Shown: positions 26,617 through 32,344 of the stretch, piece after piece
Numbering within the stretch: position 1 is the stretch's first letter
Layout: every line of letters begins with the position of its first letter
Source of the DNA: Myxococcota bacterium
GTDB taxonomy: Bacteria > Myxococcota_A > UBA9042 > DTJE01
Reading direction: 5' to 3'
Assembly (NCBI GenBank): GCA_017997155.1
Contig: JAGOFO010000007.1
Coordinates: 1 to 32,344, forward strand
DNA length: 32,344 bases
Notes under the pieces: generated by a model
Told to the model about the DNA's origin: nothing
Database searches by the model: none
The model's input: the letters and a program-made list of their open reading frames with translations, nothing else
Translations under genes and position numbers: made by a program

Positions 26617-27318
26617 TCAGCGACCGCGTCTGGTCTCGGGAAGGAAGAAGGAGATGCCGAAGATGAACATCGGGTTCTGCGTCAGCTTGCTTTCTTCCTT
26701 CTCGCTGAGCGCGCGCTGCACCATGTAATCTCTGACATCGAAGTTGAGCGACAGGAGTTCAATCGGGAAGTACCTGAAACCACCGCCGACCATGACGGCC
26801 AGCGCGGCGCTGCCAGGAGGGTTGTCCCAGTCGTAGTAGCTGACCGTGCCGAAACCGACACCCGCGGTCAGATGGATATCCGCATACCCGAGATGCTTGC
26901 CGCCCAGAACGATCTTGCCCGCAAGCGGAACGAACGAGACCTTTCCCAGCACCAGCAGTCCAAGTCCGGAACGACCAAAGCTGGCGACATCCGGGTTGAG
27001 CGCCTGCTGGGAATCATCGTCCACCAGATCGCCGATCATCCGGCCCTGTCCGGTTCGGAAACCGACGCCGGCATAACCGACTTCAAGGCCTGCGGAGAAG
27101 AAATCGAAGAAATGGTACTCGTATGAAAGCTGGAACAGCAGGTCGGTATTGTATTTCTGATTGATGGTCACGCCGAATGCAGGCGTGATCTCGTGACGGC
27201 CCTTGCGCAGAAGCTTCTGGTTGCGGATCGCCGGAGCGTCAGCAAGATTGGCCTCCTGCGAAACGGCGACCGCCGGAAAAACAACCAACGCAAGGATAAT
27301 CGCTGCAATACGCTTCAT
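26617..27318 (-). CDS. Outer-membrane beta-barrel protein (myxobacterial-type), copy 2
   Basis: A 233-residue predicted outer-membrane barrel: signal peptide MKRIAAIILALVVFPAVAVSQ, then alternating strands, with GLLVLGKVSFVPLAGKI and LSLNFDVRDYMVQRAL. The motifs SFVPLxGK and RDYM recur in the gene just upstream, so the two are paralogues of the barrel-domain family common in Myxococcota-like genomes (OMP_myx_plus type). Function of the family is not known; barrels near AgmX/GltJ-like genes have been linked to motility machinery in myxobacteria, which is only a hint here. MKRIAAII at 27318 was chosen because the signal peptide begins there. Starts 14 bases after copy 1. Confidence 0.8.
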   Translation of the reverse strand: MKRIAAIILALVVFPAVAVSQEANLADAPAIRNQKLLRKGRHEITPAFGVTINQKYNTDLLFQLSYEYHFFDFFSAGLEVGYAGVGFRTGQGRMIGDLVDDDSQQALNPDVASFGRSGLGLLVLGKVSFVPLAGKIVLGGKHLGYADIHLTAGVGFGTVSYYDWDNPPGSAALAVMVGGGFRYFPIELLSLNFDVRDYMVQRALSEKEESKLTQNPMFIFGISFFLPETRRGR

Positions 27319-27332
27319 TGCCCGGCCCCCAA

Positions 27333-27998
27333 TCATTTCGGATGCACGTACGTGTGCTTGAAGGGCATGAAGAAGCCCAGTCCGAGCGAGAAGACCACGT
27401 TATTGACGAACTTGTCTTCAAGCGCGTAATTTTCCATGTACATGTAATCGCGAATCTCGAAATTCACAGTCAGCCACTGCGTTGCCGCGAGCCTGAACCC
27501 GAATCCGACGTTACCGGACCCATGGTAGTCGCCAAAAAGGGTCTTGGCCGCGCCGGCGCCGGCTGTCATGTAGATATCCCAGTAAACCGGCTTTCCGTAC
27601 TGCCCGAGCCAGAGGAACTTGCCGGTAAGCGGGACGAAGGACACGTTTGCGCCTACATAGAAATCCATGAGCCGCGCGTAGGAAACGTAGTTGTCCAGAG
27701 CGCCGTCGGCGTCGTCCTTGGACCAGCCGAAATACTTGATGTATTCGGCGCCGACGGCCACCCAGTCCTTGATATGGAAGCGAAGCTGGACGCCCACGCC
27801 GACATGCTGCGTGACCGTCTCGTTCATCGGAAGGTTGAACGTCGGCTCAATCTCGAACCGCATCGCCTTGATAAACGGCTTCTGCTGAAGGACCAGGATG
27901 CCCTCGTCCGTTCCGGACGCCTTGTCCTGCGCGAAGGCGGCACTGCCGACCATCGCGACAATCGCAAATAAAAATGCTGCGAAAACCCTTGTTCTCAT
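27333..27998 (-). CDS. Outer-membrane beta-barrel protein (myxobacterial-type), copy 1
   Basis: A 221-residue predicted outer-membrane barrel. Signal peptide MRTRVFAAFLFAIVAMVGSAAFAQ; mature part with FEIEPTFNLPMNETVTQHVGVG, GANVSFVPLTGKFLWLG and FEIRDYMYMENYAL. It shares the SFVPLxGK and RDYM landmarks with the next gene. The start at 27998 is taken at the signal peptide; 26 upstream in-frame codons are rejected. First gene of a five-gene minus-strand run (two barrels, HhH protein, hutI, ddl), with a good promoter upstream. Confidence 0.8.
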   Translation of the reverse strand: MRTRVFAAFLFAIVAMVGSAAFAQDKASGTDEGILVLQQKPFIKAMRFEIEPTFNLPMNETVTQHVGVGVQLRFHIKDWVAVGAEYIKYFGWSKDDADGALDNYVSYARLMDFYVGANVSFVPLTGKFLWLGQYGKPVYWDIYMTAGAGAAKTLFGDYHGSGNVGFGFRLAATQWLTVNFEIRDYMYMENYALEDKFVNNVVFSLGLGFFMPFKHTYVHPK

Positions 27999-28091
27999 TG
28001 GGCCCCCACTGGACACAAAGCCCCTTGCCGCCTGAGGGCCGATCGAGACAGCCCCGCCAGACACGGCACACCGCAAGGTCCGATGCGTTGC

Positions 28092-28120
28092 AATGTAACC
28101 GTCTACAGCCTCAACGTCAA
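28092..28120 (-). promoter_or_regulatory. Sigma-70 promoter for the outer-membrane barrel operon
   Basis: On the minus strand TTGACG (28120-28115), 17 bases, TACATT (28097-28092). Start site near 28085, leader about 85 bases. Confidence 0.6.
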
Positions 28121-28170
28121 TAAGAAACGTGTGTATTCCAGCAGGGATCTGTCTTTGGACTAGTAATTGA

Positions 28171-29547
28171 TCAGCGCACGTTGATCGTATACGGGAATTT
28201 CATGTTGGGACCGCTGAACTTATCGAAGGAGATCGCGCGGATTACACCCTCAAGACACGCTCTGGCCGCGCCGGCGTTGGTCAGCTTGACGCTGACGACA
28301 CGCCCGGAGCCCTCGATCTCGACGTTCGCCTTTGCCGTGTAGGGTATCGGATCGCCGTTGTCGCGAACGCATGAATCCATCGCACTCTTTTTCGAGTTGA
28401 AGCCCTTCACGACCTGGCTGACCGTCAGCTTCTCGGGCAGGTTGGACGAGGCTCCGGATGAAGCCGTCGCCGTCTTCTCGGTCGGATCCTTCTTTCTGCC
28501 GGCGTTCAACTGGGCCAGCAACGCGTCCGCATCGTTGGCGGAAGCGACGGGATCAGGTTTCTTCACCGTCGTCGTCGTGGTCGTGGTCTTTGTCGCGACC
28601 GGTTCCTGCTTCGGCGTCGTCGTGGTCGTCGCCTTCGTCTCGGTAGTCGGCTTCTTCACGGCGACCGGCTCGGTCTTCCTGGGCTCGGGCTTCTCGGCTG
28701 CCTGGGTCGCAGGTTCGGCCTGTGCAGGCTGTTCGGCCTGGGCAGGTTGTTCCGCCTGCGCCGGCTGTTCCGCCTGTGCCGGCTGGGCTGCCGGTTCCTG
28801 CTGAGCCGGCTGGGTCGGCTGACCCGGTGTGGGTTCCGTGGCCACCGGCACCCTGGGTCCACCAACGATATTTTTGTTTTTCATCAGCTGCCAAGCCACG
28901 AAGGCACCGGCACCGACAACGATTACAATAATCAGACCAATCAAAAGGCCGGTCACACCCGCCTTGGTCTTCTTCTTACGGGCAAGAGCCTCGGCAACCC
29001 GCTGAACCTCGGCCTCGTCGAAGGAAATCATGCCGGCCGCGGCGGATCCGCGGGAAGCGGCGGCTGGTTCCTCATCGAGGCTGCGCACGTCAACGACATC
29101 GGCTTCCTTGACGGAGCCCTGGCTGCGCGTTGCCTTACGCTGTTTGTAGTCATCAAGGGAAAAAAGAACCGAGGTCTCGCGGCGCTGCCAGACCATGCCG
29201 GGCTCGCCGCCCTGGCCGCCACCGAATGCCTGGGCAAATTCCTCGACCTCGCCGGCCTTCTTCCATGCCTCGAAGCCCTGCCGCCACACGAATCCTGTCG
29301 AAGAAAGCTCGCCGGCCGAGATCATCTTCATAACGGCTGCGGTATCGAACGGCCCCTTGCGTTCACGCCCGACAACCACAAACCACTGAATCTGGTCCCC
29401 GGATCCTTTTTCGCCGCCTTGTTCGAGTTCAACCCCGACTGTGGAGCCACAAGCGGGGCAGACGGTATCGAACCTTGACTTGTCCCTGGGCAGGTCGCTG
29501 TCCGCCATATCCCAGGAGTTGCTGCAATCAGAGCAGGTAACCTTCAT
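28171..29547 (-). CDS. AgmX/GltJ-like protein: zinc ribbon, GYF domain, TM helix, TonB-like C-terminus
   Basis: A 458-residue bitopic inner-membrane protein. Cys5, Cys8, Cys30 and Cys33 form a zinc ribbon; about 53-105 (WFVVVGRERKGPFDTAAVMKMISAGELSSTGFVWRQGFEAWKKAGE) is a GYF_2-type domain; a single membrane helix spans about 196-222. A long Pro/Ala/Gln then Thr/Lys-rich periplasmic linker follows, and the last 95 residues (VVKGFNSKKSAMDSCVRDNGDP..., SFDKFSGPNMKFPYTINVR) look like the AgmX/PglI TonB-like domain with two Cys. This is the plan of GltJ (AgmX) of Myxococcus xanthus, part of the trans-envelope gliding complex. Start ATG 29547 has GGAGG. Whether this organism glides cannot be told. 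Confidence 0.85.
   Translation of the reverse strand: MKVTCSDCSNSWDMADSDLPRDKSRFDTVCPACGSTVGVELEQGGEKGSGDQIQWFVVVGRERKGPFDTAAVMKMISAGELSSTGFVWRQGFEAWKKAGEVEEFAQAFGGGQGGEPGMVWQRRETSVLFSLDDYKQRKATRSQGSVKEADVVDVRSLDEEPAAASRGSAAAGMISFDEAEVQRVAEALARKKKTKAGVTGLLIGLIIVIVVGAGAFVAWQLMKNKNIVGGPRVPVATEPTPGQPTQPAQQEPAAQPAQAEQPAQAEQPAQAEQPAQAEPATQAAEKPEPRKTEPVAVKKPTTETKATTTTTPKQEPVATKTTTTTTTVKKPDPVASANDADALLAQLNAGRKKDPTEKTATASSGASSNLPEKLTVSQVVKGFNSKKSAMDSCVRDNGDPIPYTAKANVEIEGSGRVVSVKLTNAGAARACLEGVIRAISFDKFSGPNMKFPYTINVR
28714..28785 (-). repeat. Four tandem 18-base repeats coding for QPAQAE
   Basis: Four adjacent 18-base units (28714, 28732, 28750, 28768), diverged at a few positions, encode QPAQAE-type repeats in the periplasmic linker of the AgmX/GltJ-like protein. 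Copy number is likely to vary between strains. Confidence 0.8.
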
Positions 29548-29613
29548 CTCAAGCCTCCAGAACGCGGTTTCAGGGAACGGGAAAGAGCCATCGGCACAGT
29601 CAGGCCGGACCGT

Positions 29614-29619
29614 ATTATA
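29614..29619 (-). promoter_or_regulatory. -10 element upstream of the AgmX/GltJ-like gene
   Basis: A perfect TATAAT on the minus strand, 67 bases upstream of the start, between the helicase stop and this gene. No convincing -35 is seen. Confidence 0.4.
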
Positions 29620-29638
29620 TCCAACCGGGTCCTTTTGG

Positions 29639-31144
29639 CTATCGGTCTTTTGACGCGGATTCCAAATCAGGATTCTTCTCAAAATCCTCCCTGATGGAGA
29701 ACTTCCGGTAAACGGTCTGACGACGACGGAACTGGCTTACGAGCAGGGAAACACGGGAATCGCAGAAGTCAACGATTCGTCCGGCCACTTTGCCGGCCGA
29801 GGGTCTCAGAGCGCGCCCCAGCATCTGCGTCGTCCTGGCGATATTACCGTTTGGCAATGTCAGCACGACTGTGTCCAGTGCGGGCAGATCGAACCCTTCC
29901 CCAACCAGTGAACTGGTAGACACCAGCACCTTGAAGGTCCCCTCGCGGAAGGCGGCCAGGAGCGCGTTCCGGTCATCCCTGGCCACCGCGCCGGTCAGAA
30001 CCTCGGCGCGAACACCGGCAGCGAGAAGCATCTGCTTCAGTTTCTCACAATGATCGACGCGCTCGGAAAGAACCAGTGTCCTTTCCCCCATGTGACGCAA
30101 CACAGCATCGACGACAAGTTCATTCCGCCTGCGGTCGCCGGCGATACGCGTGATCAACCTGCCGTAGTCCTTGGTGTAACGCGTCGAGTACGCAGTCTCG
30201 ACCCCGATCACCTCGACCGGAGTAATGCTTCCTGAAATCATCAGATTCCTGGGATCCACGCGGGCGATGATCGGACCGATAATGTCGTAGAGCACCGGGT
30301 GAAGGCGGTCCTTTCTTGAGGGAGTCGCTGTCAATCCGAAACGGAACGCTGCCGGGAATCCTCCGACGATAGTCCTGAACGAATCGGCAGGGCAGTGATG
30401 TGCCTCGTCAAGTATCACCATCCCGAACATCGGATGAAGGGACGACAGATCCCGCCGTGCCAGGCTCTGAACCATCGCCACCGTCACGGCACGGGGGTCG
30501 TCCCGGCCGCCACCGATTATGCCGGGTTCGACTCCCAGGAACTGCCTGATTGCCGCCACCGTCTGTTCAAGCAGCACCGAGGTGTGAACGACGAACAGCG
30601 TGTTCAAGCCGGTAGCAGCCATCAAACCGCAGGCGATGACGGTCTTCCCGCTGCCGGTCGGAGCCTGAATCACGCCCTGCGTGGCCTTGATCGCCTCGCT
30701 GACCGCCAAGGTCTGGTAATCGCGCAGGGCGGCCGTGAGTCGGAATCCACCGGACGAGGCCCTGACTGTATTGTCAAGCCACTCCTGTTCAACATCCGGC
30801 TCATATTCCGCCAGCAGGCGACGGATGACCGGTTCGGCTCCGCGCGGCAGATGCCAGTTCAAGACTCGGCGGCATTCATCGTCGGCGCTGGCGAAGAGAT
30901 CCGGCGACGGATTCCGCGCAGGCTGCTCAAAATCCTCGGTTGCGGAAAAAAGCGCCACCTGACGAGGAATGTGGCGGCATGGGCGCCTGAATCGACGCGC
31001 ATCCGCGTAGACCGGATTGTCCCTGACGAACCTTTCGGTCATGGCCTCGCGCAGCCCATCGAGCCGCTCCGCCGGAACAGCGGCCAGCACATCCGAAATC
31101 AGGATTTCGCCGGACCTTGTTATCCTGAGCTTTCCAGAGGCCAT
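29639..31144 (-). CDS. SF2 DEAH-box helicase (SSL2/UvsW-like)
   Basis: A 501-residue superfamily 2 helicase. Core motifs in order: motif I APTGSGKTV, motif II DEAHH, motif III TATPSRKD, then the second RecA domain with STSSLVGEGFDLPALD and QMLGRALRPSAGK (motif VI). The first 140 residues (SGEILISDVLAAVPAERLDGLREAMTERFVRDNPVYADARRF) resemble the N-terminal domain seen on many COG1061-type bacterial and phage helicases. No restriction or nuclease partner is adjacent, so a DNA repair or recombination role is as likely as defence. MASGKLRITRSGEI at 31144 is taken as the start; upstream codons are not family-like. It precedes the AgmX/GltJ-like gene by 91 bases. Confidence 0.88.
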   Translation of the reverse strand: MASGKLRITRSGEILISDVLAAVPAERLDGLREAMTERFVRDNPVYADARRFRRPCRHIPRQVALFSATEDFEQPARNPSPDLFASADDECRRVLNWHLPRGAEPVIRRLLAEYEPDVEQEWLDNTVRASSGGFRLTAALRDYQTLAVSEAIKATQGVIQAPTGSGKTVIACGLMAATGLNTLFVVHTSVLLEQTVAAIRQFLGVEPGIIGGGRDDPRAVTVAMVQSLARRDLSSLHPMFGMVILDEAHHCPADSFRTIVGGFPAAFRFGLTATPSRKDRLHPVLYDIIGPIIARVDPRNLMISGSITPVEVIGVETAYSTRYTKDYGRLITRIAGDRRRNELVVDAVLRHMGERTLVLSERVDHCEKLKQMLLAAGVRAEVLTGAVARDDRNALLAAFREGTFKVLVSTSSLVGEGFDLPALDTVVLTLPNGNIARTTQMLGRALRPSAGKVAGRIVDFCDSRVSLLVSQFRRRQTVYRKFSIREDFEKNPDLESASKDR

Positions 31145-31238
31145 CAACCCACCGCATTGACCGTTCGGACGGCATGCCCGCCGCCACACGCCAGCCAGAT
31201 CGGGGCCGGGCGAGGCTGCATGATACATCTTTCATGCC

Positions 31239-31267
31239 TTGTGTGAATGACGACAAACCGTTATACA
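31239..31267 (+). promoter_or_regulatory. Possible promoter for the PilZ gene
   Basis: TTGTGT (31239-31244), 17 bases, TATACA (31262-31267). The -35 is poor, the -10 good. About 30 bases before the start codon. Confidence 0.35.
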
Positions 31268-31296
31268 GTCTGATGACGAAGCGTTCAGGAGGGCCC

Positions 31297-32106
31297 ATGA
31301 GCGCATTTGAGGACGAAAAGCGATTCGAGCCGCGGCTGCCCTTCCCGATGAGAGCGGTACCCATCACTCCCGGCTACAAACCGTGGAGGATTGTGGACGT
31401 GTCGCCGGGCGGCGCCGGTATGACAGGCGATCTGTCTCCGGGCAAGGGAGAAATCATCGACGTGATCCTCACCGCGCCCTTTCTTGAACGCCCCGGCGCG
31501 GCCATAGACGTCGCCGCCTCGGTCGAGGTGGTGCGCCAGCTCACCGATGAAAACGGCAGGATTGAGGGTATCGGCATTGCCTGGCTCAGCATCGTGTCCA
31601 GGGGGCCGGTCTCGACATTCCGGGATTTCGTCAGGGGCATCCTGTGCATCCCGTCGGGGTACTTCAGGAAACTTCCCGGCGAAGACATGTGGGAATACAT
31701 CTTCCCCAGAGCGGCCAAACCTGTCACCGGAACCGGAATACCGCCGACGGTTTCAACCGGCGCCGAACAGGTCAAACAGCCCGGCGTGTTCAAGGTCACC
31801 TTCCCTACCGTGTTTGAGACGGACAAGGAAAAGGGTGGCGGATTCGCCATAAAAGTCATGACGCACGCGATGCGGATCGCCACCAGGAACCAACCGCCGG
31901 CGCCATATTCGAGAATCAGAATCGCGCTGAAGATTGGTGAACAGGTTCTGGAACTGTCGGGAACGGTCGGAAACGTGAAGAAAGCGACGGACGGCCAGGA
32001 AAGCCGCTTCGACGTTCAGCTTTCCCTGGGAAACAACCCGGGTGATCTGGCCACTTACCGGCGACACATCGAGGAACTGGCGGCCTCGTCCGACCGGGCT
32101 GGCTAG
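31297..32106 (+). CDS. PilZ-domain protein (probable c-di-GMP receptor)
   Basis: A 269-residue cytoplasmic protein. The N-terminal domain opens with EKRFEPRLPF, which fits RxxxR, followed by IVDVSPGGAGM, which fits DxSxxG: together the cyclic-di-GMP binding motif of PilZ domains. The rest (FKVTFPTVFETDKEKGGGFAIKVM...YSRIRIALKIGEQVLELSGTVGNVKKATDG) reads like a second, divergent beta-barrel of PilZ type without the Arg motif. No output enzyme domain is fused, so it may act by binding a partner, for example in motility or polysaccharide export. ATG 31297 has AGGAGGG just upstream; 41 earlier codons are rejected. Divergent from the helicase. Confidence 0.82.
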   Translation: MSAFEDEKRFEPRLPFPMRAVPITPGYKPWRIVDVSPGGAGMTGDLSPGKGEIIDVILTAPFLERPGAAIDVAASVEVVRQLTDENGRIEGIGIAWLSIVSRGPVSTFRDFVRGILCIPSGYFRKLPGEDMWEYIFPRAAKPVTGTGIPPTVSTGAEQVKQPGVFKVTFPTVFETDKEKGGGFAIKVMTHAMRIATRNQPPAPYSRIRIALKIGEQVLELSGTVGNVKKATDGQESRFDVQLSLGNNPGDLATYRRHIEELAASSDRAG

Positions 32107-32143
32107 GAGGTTCGGTCCGGGACGGAATATTTAACCGCCGTTG

Positions 32144-32171
32144 TTGACTGAGACAGTTGTTGTGCTATCTT
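32144..32171 (+). promoter_or_regulatory. Sigma-70 promoter for the terminal lipoprotein
   Basis: TTGACT (32144-32149), 16 bases, TATCTT (32166-32171). Leader about 58 bases. Confidence 0.5.
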
Positions 32172-32234
32172 TTCGCGACGTTCGTGGCCGGCATCATCCG
32201 ACCGCGTTTCTGGCTTGAACCCCGGAGGAGTCCG

Positions 32235-32344
32235 ATGTCCCTGCGTACCATTTCTGTTCCGCTCGCCGCAACGCTGTTCGTCCTGACCGCCGTGTCGGGC
32301 TGTTCGGGTGACAAAGTTCAAAAGGCGCGCTCCATCATCGAAAC
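32235..32344 (+). CDS. Predicted lipoprotein, N-terminus only
   Basis: Thirty-six codons are present before the window ends. MSLRTISVPLAATLFVLTAVSGC is a lipoprotein signal with the lipobox VSGC, Cys23, followed by SGDKVQKARSIIE. GGAGGAG precedes the ATG. The leader is like that of the lipoprotein at 1292 (MSTRTIF...GCSGSKKAGE). Function cannot be judged. Confidence 0.75.
   Translation, partial: MSLRTISVPLAATLFVLTAVSGCSGDKVQKARSIIE

Noticed and set aside
28714-28785. Tandem repeats as a CRISPR array
   Set aside because: The units are adjacent without spacers and code for a Pro/Ala/Gln linker inside a gene.
29639-31144. Type I/III restriction or TOTE-like defence locus
   Set aside because: Only the helicase is present; no nuclease, methylase or primase gene adjoins it.

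Overview
The window looks like a chromosomal stretch from a GC-rich, Gram-negative bacterium of the Myxococcota / former 'Deltaproteobacteria' kind. The clues are a pair of small outer-membrane barrels of the type common in myxobacteria, a zinc-ribbon + GYF + TonB-like protein built like AgmX/GltJ, several large surface lipoproteins (one with thrombospondin-type calcium repeats), a FadL-type barrel, and ordinary sigma-70 promoters upstream of many genes. Species cannot be named from the sequence. I see no insertion sequence, phage gene or CRISPR array.

Layout. 1-1099 (minus): the start of mreC after mreB. 1292-1810 (plus): a small lipoprotein. 1817-4861 (minus): an apparent operon in the order zinc-ribbon protein, MTA phosphorylase (mtnP), PfkB kinase, phosphatidylserine decarboxylase (psd). 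5096-6688 (plus): a groEL with no groES and no GGM tail. 6699-10395 (minus): an ABC-F ATPase followed by a two-RCK potassium channel. 10552-11315 (plus): rpe and tRNA-Pro(CGG). 11457-14696 (plus): a radical-SAM cassette made of two unequal HxsD-like proteins, an HxsB-like SPASM enzyme and a second radical-SAM enzyme, with its own promoter and no His-Xaa-Ser precursor. 14721-18235 (minus): a FadL-type porin and a large lipoprotein, translationally linked. 18385-21126 (plus, divergent from fadL): a 913-residue lipoprotein whose C-terminal half looks like a bacterial TULIP/BPI lipid-binding fold. 21132-21842 (minus): a group-3-like sigma factor. 22182-23735 (plus): a Cys-rich lipoprotein with putative-Ig repeats. 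23765-27998 (minus): two OMP barrels, a secreted helix-hairpin-helix protein, hutI and ddl. 28171-31144 (minus): an SF2 helicase and the AgmX/GltJ-like protein. 31297-32106 (plus): a PilZ protein. 32235-end: the start of another lipoprotein.

The strongest candidate for an undescribed system is the radical-SAM cassette at 11362-14696. It has the B and D components of the His-Xaa-Ser type of peptide-modification system but not the repeat precursor, carries a second short D-like protein fused by an ATGA overlap to the B gene, and uses a second enzyme whose C-terminus is unlike what I remember of HxsC. A second point of interest is the FadL porin / TULIP-like lipoprotein pair, which share one divergent promoter region and could form a surface lipid-handling route.

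The window is densely coding. The only stretch above 300 bases without a gene is 21843-22181, which holds hairpins and one promoter. No convincing rho-independent terminator was seen. Starts were chosen from Shine-Dalgarno sequences and protein family starts; promoters are eye-read matches only.
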